The notes under the pieces were generated by a model, which had not been told where the DNA came from, searched no databases, and worked only from the letters and a program-made list of their open reading frames with translations. Below, one piece after another: positions 1 through 9,136 of a stretch of DNA of 64,000 nucleotides. The DNA is taken from assembly GCF_019331795.1 (NCBI RefSeq), contig NZ_JAHPZL010000007.1:373194-437193 (forward strand), read 5' to 3'. Within the stretch, counting starts at the first letter, position 1. Each line of letters begins with the position of its first letter. This stretch comes from Austwickia sp. TVS 96-490-7B. Its GTDB lineage: Bacteria; Actinomycetota; Actinomycetes; Actinomycetales; Dermatophilaceae. A program made the position numbers and the translations under genes.

Positions 1-111
1 GATGATTTGTGGGGGACGCCGAAGTATGCGGTGCCGCCGGTGTTGGGTGATGAGGGGGCGTTGTATGTGTTTGATGATGATGAGGATGACGACCCGAGGA
101 GGGGCCGCTGA
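1..111 (+). CDS. C-terminal end of an unidentified protein (partial)
   Basis: An open frame enters the window at base 1 and stops with TGA at 109-111. The last 36 residues end in an acidic run (FDDDEDDDPRRGR). The stop overlaps the ATG of the next gene, so the two are probably translationally coupled. The G/T-rich codon style matches the second mycosin downstream. Position just before two mycosins suggests a type VII secretion locus protein, but 36 residues are too few to name a family. Confidence 0.55.
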   Translation, partial: DDLWGTPKYAVPPVLGDEGALYVFDDDEDDDPRRGR

Positions 112-545
112 TGTCTGACATCCGTGCTAATGGCAGTGCAGTGAACCCGTTTGAGCGCCCAGGCCCTCAAGGGGTGTCTACGGAAGCCGAAAAAGCCATG
201 AAAGCGTTGAGTTTGGGTAGGGTCGGGGAGTTCAATTTCAACCCGCAAGACTTCGAAGCAACATATAAAAGACTATATGCGGTACACAAGAAGCTCCGTG
301 ATGAAATTTCAAAAATTAATAGTGATGCAATAAAATATGAAAAGACGAAAAAGGATTGTATGATTGTGGAAATTGAGCAATTCCGAACTGCTCTATTTGA
401 AAAAAGAACAGAACTCGCTGCTGCATTAAATGCGCTGGACCGGAAGGTGTGCTCTTTTCTGAATGCAATGAATTCAGCCTATCAAAATTACATCAATGAA
501 GAATCTGTTCAAAACTCGCGGTTTTTGAAGATGGATCCAAAATGA
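111..545 (+). CDS. Small helical protein of the type VII secretion locus, function unknown
   Basis: A 144-residue protein with no signal peptide or membrane segment. Residues about 45-130 are rich in Lys, Glu and Leu and look like long helices or a coiled coil (YKRLYAVHKKLRDEISKINSD, then EIEQFRTALFEKRTELAAAL in adjacent stretches). It starts on the stop codon of the upstream frame and overlaps the first mycosin start by 4 nt, so it belongs to the same operon. Codons are unusually AT-rich (many AAA, ATT, AAT) compared with the rest of the window. A helical substrate or chaperone of the secretion system would fit the position, but I recognise no family motif such as WXG. Confidence 0.6.
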   Translation: MSDIRANGSAVNPFERPGPQGVSTEAEKAMKALSLGRVGEFNFNPQDFEATYKRLYAVHKKLRDEISKINSDAIKYEKTKKDCMIVEIEQFRTALFEKRTELAAALNALDRKVCSFLNAMNSAYQNYINEESVQNSRFLKMDPK

Positions 546-1825
546 GGAATGAAAAAGAGTCAACAATGGCTTTACGTAAAATATCCTGCATCATATTTGC
601 GGGCTTGGTTATGCTTGCTGCGTCGACGCCGTCTTCCCGTGCGGATCAAATACGGGATAGGCAGTGGTGGGTCGCTGGTATGGGAATTCAGAAAGCTCGC
701 GAAATATCTAATGGGGATGGCGTTAAAGTTTGTATAATAGATAGTGGAATTGATGCGAAGCACCCAGATTTAGCTGAAGCTAAATTTATAGATGGGAAAG
801 ATTTATCAGGTGGGGGGCGGCCTGATGGACTAAAACCTTACGGTGACCACCGAGGGGACCATGGGACCGGCATGGCCGTGAACGTTGCGGGGTCTGGGCA
901 TGGTCCTGGTTTAGCTGATGGACTAGTTGGTGCAGCACCAAAATCAAGTATCATTAGCGTGTCATGGGGGCAAGAAGATGGCGGAGATAGCCCTATTGTT
1001 CGTGGTATTAGGTACTGTGCAGATGCGGGTGCAAAAGTAATAAATCTGTCAGTGACTGCTGGGTCAGCTAAAATTGGCGCCGCGGTTGCATATGCACAAT
1101 CAAAAGATGTCGTTTTGGTCGCTGCAGCCGGAAATGATGGTGAGGAAATTGCAGCAAACTGGAGTGGAATGTTTGGAGTCATTCAAGTAGGTGGGGTTGA
1201 TTCAAATTTTCAGAGAGATAGCTCATCTTCATGGGGTGGACCCCGAAAGAAACTTGGTGGAAAAATAACTTCAATGGGAATAGGCGTTTGCGGGCCCTTT
1301 GCGGAGTCATCAAACCCGCGTGTAAAAATTCCCCAAGCAACCATTAATGGAGCTTATAAAGAATCGATGGGAACGTCAGTTGCGGCATCTGTTGTTGCAG
1401 GAGCTGTGGCGACTGTAAGAGGAAAGTTTCCTGAATTAGATGCCCCGAATGTTATTAATCGAATCATTGAAACCGCAAAAACAACTGGTACGAAGGGGAC
1501 TCCCAACGCTGACTGTGGGTGGGGTGTCGTGGATGTGTATGCGGCGTTGACAGCTATTGTACCTAAAGTTAATAATAATCCATTGGGACAAATGAGTGAA
1601 GGGTGCTACTCTGCCGACAGGGGAATTTTTAATGTGAAATCGATGGGGTTGTGGGATCCGTCGTATAAGCCTGATGCGCAGAGTCCGGCGAGGCCCAGTG
1701 GGTCGCCTGCAATGTCGGCTGAGCCTGCTGGTGGTGCCCCGGTGGGTCTGATTGTGGGTGTGGTGGGTGTGGGTAGCGCGCTTGTGGGTGGGGTGTATTG
1801 GTGGTTGCGGAGGCGGCGCGCGTGA
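542..1825 (+). CDS. mycP: Mycosin-type S8 serine protease (type VII secretion), copy 1
   Basis: Membrane-anchored subtilisin-family protease of the type VII (ESX) secretion apparatus, acting on the outer face of the membrane. The 427-residue protein has a signal peptide (hydrophobic stretch about 13-28), catalytic Asp67 in VCIIDSGID, His107 in DHRGDHGTGM, oxyanion Asn198 in AAAGNDG, nucleophile Ser279 in MGTSVAAS, and a C-terminal membrane helix followed by WWLRRRRA. All catalytic residues are present. The start at 542 overlaps the previous stop (ATGA); ATG 566 is a possible alternative. Its 5' two thirds is AT-rich, while the last 190 bp match copy 2 almost exactly. It overlaps copy 2 by 4 nt. 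Confidence 0.9.
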   Translation: MRNEKESTMALRKISCIIFAGLVMLAASTPSSRADQIRDRQWWVAGMGIQKAREISNGDGVKVCIIDSGIDAKHPDLAEAKFIDGKDLSGGGRPDGLKPYGDHRGDHGTGMAVNVAGSGHGPGLADGLVGAAPKSSIISVSWGQEDGGDSPIVRGIRYCADAGAKVINLSVTAGSAKIGAAVAYAQSKDVVLVAAAGNDGEEIAANWSGMFGVIQVGGVDSNFQRDSSSSWGGPRKKLGGKITSMGIGVCGPFAESSNPRVKIPQATINGAYKESMGTSVAASVVAGAVATVRGKFPELDAPNVINRIIETAKTTGTKGTPNADCGWGVVDVYAALTAIVPKVNNNPLGQMSEGCYSADRGIFNVKSMGLWDPSYKPDAQSPARPSGSPAMSAEPAGGAPVGLIVGVVGVGSALVGGVYWWLRRRRA

Positions 1826-3078
1826 ATGTTGTGTCTCGGGTATGTCAGGGAGTGGTGGTCACGGGTGTTGTTTGGTCGGTGTCGGTGAGTCCGGTGTGGG
1901 CTGACAGTATCCGGGATCGGCAGTGGTGGGTGTCTGCGATGGGTATTGATAAGTCGCTTCAGATGTCGCAGGGGGAGGGGGTGAAGGTGTGTGTGGTGGA
2001 TAGTGGTGTTGATCCGACGCATCCTGATTTGCGGGATGTGACGTTTGCGGGTGGGAAGGATATGTCTGGTGGTGGGGCGCCTGATGGGTTGAAGCCGTAT
2101 AAGGATTATCGGGGGGCGCATGGGACGGGGATGGCGGCGTATATTTCAGGGACGGGCCATGGCCCAGGTAAGTCTGCAGGGATTATTGGGGCAGCTCCTA
2201 AGGCGACGATTATGAGTGTGTCGTGGGGTGATGGTCGGCATGATCCGATACCTGAGGCGGTGCAGTATTGTGCTGAGGCTGGGGCGAAGGTGATTAATTT
2301 GTCGATTGGGGGGAGTGGGGAGCAGTTAGCTTCCGCAGTGGCGTTGGCTGAATCTAAAGATGTTGTTTTAGTTGCCGCTGTCGGGAATGATGGGAAAAAG
2401 TTATTTGGGGGCTGGAGTGATATGTTTGGCACGATGATAGTAGGAGGTGTTAATCAGAATCTGCAACGACATGAGCTGTCGACCTGGGGTGGACCTAACC
2501 GTAATGAGTTGAAAGGGGTGTATTCGCAGGGTGTGGGGGTGTGTGGGCCGTTTGCGACGTCGTCTCGGCCGGAGGTGAAGGTGCCGCAGGCTGTTCCTGG
2601 TGGGGGGTATGAGGATGAGATGGGGACGTCGGTGGCGACGGCGGTGGTGACGGGTGTGGTTGCTGCGGTGCGTGCGAAGTATCCGGAGATGGATGCGGCG
2701 AATGTGATTAACAGGGTTATTAAGACGGCGAAGAAGAGTGGTAGTGGTCCTGTGCCGACCCCGGATTGTGGGTGGGGTGTGGTGGATGCTGCCGCGGCGT
2801 TGACGGCTGATGTTCCCAAAGTCGATTCGAACCCCTTGGGCCAACTGGATGATAAAGCAGAAAATTTAGAGAGAAATATTTTTAGGGTGAAGTCGATGGG
2901 GTTGTGGGATCCGTCGTATAAACCTGATGCGCAGAGTCAGGCGAAGCCCAGCGGGTCGCCTGCAATGTCGGCTGAGCCTGCTGGTGGTCCCCCGGTGGGC
3001 CTGATTGTGGGTGTGGTGGGTGTGGGTAGCGCGCTCGTGGGTGGGGTGTATTGGTGGTTGCGGAGGCGGCGCGCGTGA
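1630..3078 (+). repeat. Near-identical 190-bp 3' ends of the two mycosin genes
   Basis: Bases 1630-1825 and about 2884-3078 are nearly identical direct copies. Both encode VKSMGLWDPSYKPDAQS, the Pro/Ser linker, the membrane helix and the WWLRRRRA tail. The upstream parts of the two genes are much less alike in DNA, so this end was either converted recently or constrained. Confidence 0.85.
1822..3078 (+). CDS. mycP: Mycosin-type S8 serine protease (type VII secretion), copy 2
   Basis: Second membrane-anchored subtilisin-like mycosin, about 418 residues. I place the start at GTG 1822, which overlaps the preceding stop as GTGA and gives a clean signal peptide ending near VSPVWA; an upstream TTG at 1798 is open but less likely. 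Asp60 (VCVVDSGVD), the His in YRGAHGTGM, Asn in AAVGNDG and Ser in MGTSVATA form an intact triad. A C-terminal helix with WWLRRRRA anchors it. Domain order is identical to copy 1, so this is a tandem duplication. Codon choice is strongly G/T-ending, unlike the AT-rich middle of copy 1. Confidence 0.9.
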   Translation: MNVVSRVCQGVVVTGVVWSVSVSPVWADSIRDRQWWVSAMGIDKSLQMSQGEGVKVCVVDSGVDPTHPDLRDVTFAGGKDMSGGGAPDGLKPYKDYRGAHGTGMAAYISGTGHGPGKSAGIIGAAPKATIMSVSWGDGRHDPIPEAVQYCAEAGAKVINLSIGGSGEQLASAVALAESKDVVLVAAVGNDGKKLFGGWSDMFGTMIVGGVNQNLQRHELSTWGGPNRNELKGVYSQGVGVCGPFATSSRPEVKVPQAVPGGGYEDEMGTSVATAVVTGVVAAVRAKYPEMDAANVINRVIKTAKKSGSGPVPTPDCGWGVVDAAAALTADVPKVDSNPLGQLDDKAENLERNIFRVKSMGLWDPSYKPDAQSQAKPSGSPAMSAEPAGGPPVGLIVGVVGVGSALVGGVYWWLRRRRA

Positions 3079-3348
3079 AAAATGACAGCGGAACGACTCA
3101 CAAAATTAAGATTGATCGTCCAAGGCTGAGTTTCCTCCCTGCAAACCTAAAGCAAAGTCACTGCCGCCTTGACTGAGTCGTACCTTGAATTAAACGACCA
3201 TCACCGTGTTGAGGGTGATACTGACACCGATGAGAGCCGCATAGTCAGGGCGTTATTCACGAGGCGTTAGTGACCCACCCCTTACTTAATCAAGTAAAGA
3301 GTCGGCTGAAGGCGCGTGGAACTGAAGGCGTAGCGGTAGCATGGGTGC

Positions 3349-4842
3349 ATGGCCAACACTATGGTACACATTGGGACTGTCGTAGAAAATAGTCTGGGCT
3401 GGAGCCGAAGCATCTGGGATATCCCAGGGAAAGAGATATGGGAATTCGGCGATAGGGTACGCGAATGGGCGGCTGCGTTCGATTACGCAGACGTAATTCG
3501 CTCCCAGGCCACGTACTATGGGGGATGGCCCTCGGCTAATTTGGCGACGGTGGGCTGGGAAGGTGGTGTTGTCAGCAGCGCATTGCTATTCGAAGACCAT
3601 ATTTTGGGCAAGGACTCCATCAGTGATTGGTTCTCCGACGAGCAGTACCAACGAGAGAAACTACTGGTGGCGCGCATGGGTTGGCGTCGAGATGACAATC
3701 GGCCGGCTCTGAGTGAAACGCGAGCATTCCTTGCCGTGCAACTACCTAGGCTGCGTCGTTTGTTGCCGCTTCTTGACGCGGGTGTTATCAAACTAGCTCC
3801 CTCGGAGAAACTCTTGTGGCAGAGTCGCGATGACGTCAAGCGAGTCGCCAAACTGGTCTCAGGGGCCGCTCTCACCAATGCGCAGGAAATCACCAAGAAA
3901 TTCGGCGCGCAGGAACTCCCGATAGACGACGATGTGCGCGGGTTATTTCAGTTTGCTGGAGGCGGAAATGATTGGGATATGGCTCGCCTCTACCTCAACC
4001 GCGCAGCGACTCATTTTGCTCGTGAGTACGTTCTAGCGTCATCCCTGAACGGCGTCTATTCATCGGTTTTCGATTTTGAAGAATACCTGCTTCGGTACGG
4101 ACTTGGTGCGTCCGTGGCGTCCCAGATTCCCGTTGTCGAGGCGCTGCTTTCAAGCAGGATGCCTATGTTCAGCAATGTGAACCCGAAGTTGCTGGCCAGA
4201 ATCCACGGTTCTGACGACTTCGAGGAATTTAGGGCCGACCTTGCGAAAATCTATGTGGGAATCCCTACCCGGGCCTCGAAAGCGGAAGTCCAGGCATACA
4301 TTGACGACCGAGAGAAGACTCTTCTCAGGCCAATCGTCAAGCGGGCGGTGCAGGACGTGGATAGGGGGTTTCTCGGCAAGCTCGGCGTGGGGCTTAAGCC
4401 CACTATGTGGGGGCTCATTGGCGGCATAACAGGAGCTTTGGTCTCTGGTTCCGTCACCACCCTCGGGGCCCTGGCCGGAGCAGCGGTGCCACTTCTAGGG
4501 ACTGCTATTGATTCAGCAATTAAAGAGCGCCCCCAAGGTTCTCGTCGCGTCTGGATGCGCTTGGTTCAACATAGTCGAAGTGTTGAACAGGAGATTCTCT
4601 ATACATCACAACCACCGAGCGACCCCCCCGATGACACAACGGGTCGCCCATGGGGGCTTCCTCTCGCCAGCCCCTTATCACTCCAGGTGACCCCTGGACT
4701 GCTGCTGATGTGGCGCGAGCAGCCCTCAACCGGGGCAAACGCGGGTGGCTACTCGGGTGGTGCCTACGCACCCTGCCCCTGTGGAAGCACCCTCAAGTAC
4801 AAGTTTTGTTGTTCGCGTGTCCCTGGCGCGACCGCACCCTAA
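3349..4842 (+). CDS. SEC-C motif protein of unknown function
   Basis: A 497-residue protein whose last 25 residues carry a SEC-C zinc-binding motif (CPCGSTLKYKFCC). The N-terminal 330 residues are mixed helical with no motif I recognise. Around residues 355-385 there is a glycine-rich hydrophobic stretch (GGITGALVSGS, AGAAVPLLGTAI) that could insert in a membrane. No signal peptide is seen. The start is the first ATG; ATG 3361 is an alternative, and no strong ribosome binding site decides. It converges on the trailer end of the CRISPR array and is separated from the secretion genes by 270 bp. SEC-C motifs occur as add-ons to many proteins, including defence proteins, so the role remains open. 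Confidence 0.7.
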   Translation: MANTMVHIGTVVENSLGWSRSIWDIPGKEIWEFGDRVREWAAAFDYADVIRSQATYYGGWPSANLATVGWEGGVVSSALLFEDHILGKDSISDWFSDEQYQREKLLVARMGWRRDDNRPALSETRAFLAVQLPRLRRLLPLLDAGVIKLAPSEKLLWQSRDDVKRVAKLVSGAALTNAQEITKKFGAQELPIDDDVRGLFQFAGGGNDWDMARLYLNRAATHFAREYVLASSLNGVYSSVFDFEEYLLRYGLGASVASQIPVVEALLSSRMPMFSNVNPKLLARIHGSDDFEEFRADLAKIYVGIPTRASKAEVQAYIDDREKTLLRPIVKRAVQDVDRGFLGKLGVGLKPTMWGLIGGITGALVSGSVTTLGALAGAAVPLLGTAIDSAIKERPQGSRRVWMRLVQHSRSVEQEILYTSQPPSDPPDDTTGRPWGLPLASPLSLQVTPGLLLMWREQPSTGANAGGYSGGAYAPCPCGSTLKYKFCCSRVPGATAP

Positions 4843-4976
4843 GGCCCCTGCGTCACTTGCGGATTGGGGGATCGAGGAGACGTCTCCTGGGCGAGTGTCG
4901 GCCCGGGGCACACCAACGGCCCCTTTGACTACGCAGAAGAGATGGAGGAGACGCCTTCAATAAGGCCGGGAATTTC

Positions 4977-7900
4977 GGACTATCTCCGCATACGCGGGAT
5001 AGATCAATGCTGGCCCGTATTCGGACGTGTGTCCTAAGGGCTACCCCCGCGTACGCGGGGAAAATACAGCTAGGACCTTGATGCCGCGCGGAGATTTGGG
5101 CGTACCCTCGCATATACGGGGAATTTATAGGCGGGGGCCTGGTATCGGTTTTTGTGGCGGTCGTACCCCCGCATACGCGGGAAATTCACTGGTGTCGCCG
5201 GAGACAATCTGGCTGGCATCGGTGTACCCCCGCATACGCGGGGAATTTCGAGGGTAAAACCGCAGGCCGGGAGCGGCTTTCGGCGTACCCCCGCATACGC
5301 GGGGAATTTTGACGGCGTGCAAATCGCACGCGCAATGGACATGGCGTACCCCCGCATACGCGGGGAATTTACGCGCCTTGACAGTCACTCCAGCAACGAG
5401 CACGGCGTACCCCCGCATACGCGGGGAATTTCCTCACGCGCGTCTCCTACGCCGCATGACCCGAGGCGTACCCCCGCATACGCGGGGAATTCCTGAGTCC
5501 GGTTGGAGTACCACAGTCGGACGAGGGCGTACCCCCGCATACGCGGGGAATTTCAGACGGGGCAGCGCCTCATCCACGTCACGATGGGCGTACCCCCGCA
5601 TACGCGGGGAATTTTGTCACCCCCCGGGGGTGACACACAGTCACCCCGGCGTACCCCCGCATACGCGGGGAATTTAAAAGAGATGAATTCTTCTTCCTCC
5701 TCTTCCTCGGCGTACCCCCGCATACGCGGGGAATTTCATGCTGGGGTAGTCTACTCCAGGCTGCTCCAGGGCGTACCCCCGCATACGCGGGGAATTTACC
5801 GAGGCGTGGTGGTCATGGTCGTGGTCGTGCGGCGTACCCCCGCATACGCGGGGAATTTTATGACAGCTCAAGTGGTTATCAGCCTAGAGGAGGCGTACCC
5901 CCGCATACGCGGGGAATTTTTCCCCAGGATGTGCTGGCCTGTCACTCGACTTGGCGTACCCCCGCATACGCGGGGAATTTCACAATCCAGCTCGATGTAC
6001 GAAACCGTAAAAAGGCGTACCCCCGCATACGCGGGGAATTTTGGATAGCTGTGACTGGCTCAACTAAATAATGTGGCGTACCCCCGCATACGCGGGGAAT
6101 TTGTCGTCGCGCCCTGCAGGCCGCAGCCCGCGCGAGGCGTACCCCCGCATACGCGGGGAATTTGTGTGCGTGAGTCGTGGACGCGGTAACGCGGAGGGCG
6201 TACCCCCGCATACGCGGGGAATTTTTGCGCTTGATGCGGTGTGATCGTAGCGATGACGGCGTACCCCCGCATACGCGGGGAATTTGCCCGTCTCGCTGCT
6301 CACATGCCTGCCGCTGGCGGCGTACCCCCGCATACGCGGGGAATTTAGCCAGGTTGCTGTATCGTGTGACATGTTCACCGGCGTACCCCCGCATACGCGG
6401 GGAATTTTGGACCACGGGTGAGCACCGCAAACCCCCGCGTGGCGTACCCCCGCATACGCGGGGAATTTGAATCCTTGTTTGAATGCCCACGCGCCGAAAG
6501 CGGCGTACCCCCGCATACGCGGGGAATTTCAATGACCAGGGTTCCTCCGTTGGTGGCGTTGCGGCGTACCCCCGCATACGCGGGGAATTTTGACTTCTCG
6601 ATGTAGCCTGAGCCTTTCATGCCGGCGTACCCCCGCATACGCGGGGAATTTGTCGCTCTCGTCATCCTGCCCGTAATCGGCGGGGGCGTACCCCCGCATA
6701 CGCGGGGAATTTATCAAGTACTTGCCATCGTCCGCGATCAGGGCCGGCGTACCCCCGCATACGCGGGGAATTTCACGCTACAAGAGTGTTGGGGGAACAC
6801 CATTTAGGCGTACCCCCGCATACGCGGGGAATTTGGTACATTTTCGTTCCGAGGAGATAATGAATAGGGCGTACCCCCGCATACGCGGGGAATTTCCCAG
6901 CGACAGTAGGAGGGTATAGCTTAGCATCGGCGTACCCCCGCATACGCGGGGAATTTTACGCCGCGAAGTTCGCCGTAATAACGTAAGACGGCGTACCCCC
7001 GCATACGCGGGGAATTTTCCCGGTCTTGCCTCTTGATGTCGACGCTCAGAGGCGTACCCCCGCATACGCGGGGAATTTAATAGCCTCGCAACCGTCAATG
7101 TTGAAGCGGTCGGCGTACCCCCGCATACGCGGGGAATTTGTTCTATGGGCGCGCCCGCGCGTATAGCAGGGCGGCGTACCCCCGCATACGCGGGGAATTT
7201 ATTTTCATAATCTTGCATTCGATGGTGTGTTTAGGCGTACCCCCGCATACGCGGGGAATTTAAAGACACACAATGCGTTACGCAACAGTGTCATGGCGTA
7301 CCCCCGCATACGCGGGGAATTTCGCCACCAACGCCGCCGACTCGACAGGCCACAAGGCGTACCCCCGCATACGCGGGGAATTTCGCACGGATCTCCGGCA
7401 AGGCGTATTACACTCTGGCGTACCCCCGCATACGCGGGGAATTTCCACCCCCAGTGTATAGGCCCGCCGTAGGGGTAGGCGTACCCCCGCATACGCGGGG
7501 AATTTACGGGCTTGGTGGTCCATTTAAAGCCGTAGATTGGCGTACCCCCGCATACGCGGGGAATTTGTCGTCGTCCTCGGCGCCGAATATTGGGCAAAGG
7601 GCGTACCCCCGCATACGCGGGGAATTTGGCCTCGGAGCTAGACAGTATGTGACACATGGCGGCGTACCCCCGCATACGCGGGGAATTTCAATTCTCGCTA
7701 AATCACAATATATGCTCAGTCGGCGTACCCCCGCATACGCGGGGAATTTCGGCCCGACCTGAGGGTCGGGCCGTTCTCTACGGGCGTACCCCCGCATACG
7801 CGGGGAATTTACAGTCGATACAGGTCTGAGTTGGTACTCATGAGGCGTACCCCCGCATACGCGGGGAATTTAGATCGATCGCCCGCCGCAGCCCATCGGC

Positions 7901-9092
7901 GGGCGGCGTACCCCCGCATACGCGGGGAATTTCAGAACATCTGTAAACTGCATTATTTACAGATAGGCGTACCCCCGCATACGCGGGGAATTTTCGGCGT
8001 GCTTGTGGCAGTAGCCAGCCGCCTATGGCGTACCCCCGCATACGCGGGGAATTTTGTTTGTAATAAAAGAGAAATAGCTTTTAGTAGGGCGTACCCCCGC
8101 ATACGCGGGGAATTTCTGCGCTATATGATGCAAAACGTGAGTCGCCACGGCGTACCCCCGCATACGCGGGGAATTTATCATATCGGACGACCGTCCAACA
8201 CGTGGCGTGGGCGTACCCCCGCATACGCGGGGAATTTACTGTCATTTTTTCATCTCCGTCGTAATGGTGGGGCGTACCCCCGCATACGCGGGGAATTTGT
8301 GCTCAGGATCTGCTTCTTGCTCCGGGCTTGAGGCGTACCCCCGCATACGCGGGGAATTTTCCAGCACAGCATTCAGTCTGTGGTGCCAACTAGGCGTACC
8401 CCCGCATACGCGGGGAATTTTATTGAGGTTCTTTCGTGGAACGGCGTTCTTGGTGGCGTACCCCCGCATACGCGGGGAATTTACCATACGGTCGAGCATG
8501 AGGCGTGCGACGTCCGGCGTACCCCCGCATACGCGGGGAATTTACCCGTGACAGTGGGGCCATCATCGTCAACTATGGCGTACCCCCGCATACGCGGGGA
8601 ATTTTGTAAACTGCATTATTTACAGATGTTCCAACGAGGCGTACCCCCGCATACGCGGGGAATTTGCAGACCGACGACCAGCTGGAGCCGGGGCCTCCGG
8701 CGTACCCCCGCATACGCGGGGAATTTTCGATGAATCCCTGTATGATCTCGCATGGGAAAGGCGTACCCCCGCATACGCGGGGAATTTAGGGCGGCGGTGA
8801 GCGTTTCAGCAGAAATTGAGGGCGTACCCCCGCATACGCGGGGAATTTGACCCCAGGTGGTGGCGGTGTTCCTGTTCCTGCGGCGTACCCCCGCATACGC
8901 GGGGAATTTATCGGCGCACTGCTCGGGATGATCGGAAAAGACGGCGTACCCCCGCATACGCGGGGAATTTATCGTGATGTTTGCGGCCCTATGATGAGGT
9001 TTAGGCGTACCCCCGCATACGCGGGGAATTTGAGGTTTATTTCGTCGTAGGTGAATCCATGCGAGGCGTACCCCCGCATACGCGGGGAATTT
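4977..9092 (-). CRISPR. CRISPR array, 68 repeats and 67 spacers
   Basis: Repeats start at 4977, 5038, 5099, 5160, 5221 and so on with an exact 61-nt period (28-nt repeat, 33-nt spacer) up to 9065. One 34-nt spacer (8421-8454) shifts the register by one. The repeat has a 6-bp stem CCCCGC / GCGGGG around a 4-nt loop. Read on the minus strand it resembles actinobacterial type I-E repeats (TTCCCCGCG first, GGTACGCC last), which sets the crRNA strand. The first four repeats (4977-5187) are degenerate and the fifth differs by one base, so the low-coordinate end is the trailer and the young end is beside cas3. From 5282 on, repeats are identical except for one terminal base at 5492. Confidence 0.98.
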
Positions 9093-9136
9093 ACTTGCTG
9101 ACCTGCGACGATGCTGACCAACTCGTTGGTTTTTCT
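9093..9136 (-). other. Very short gap between cas3 and the array (leader position)
   Basis: Only 44 nt separate the first repeat from the cas3 stop codon. This is too short for a usual AT-rich leader. It contains a small hairpin (CCAAC-GA-GTTGG on the minus strand) next to an A-run. The array is probably transcribed as the tail of the cas operon or from a promoter inside cas3. Confidence 0.5.

Noticed and set aside
1606-2121. Arg/His/Pro-rich minus-strand frame opposite the mycosins
   Set aside because: Shadow frame of G/T-rich coding DNA, with no domain or ribosome site.
5027-9050. Many open frames across the array encoding repeats such as VPPHTRGI, RTPAYAGN and KFPAYAGV
   Set aside because: They are translations of the CRISPR repeats; a 61-nt period cycles through the frames and no gene signals exist.
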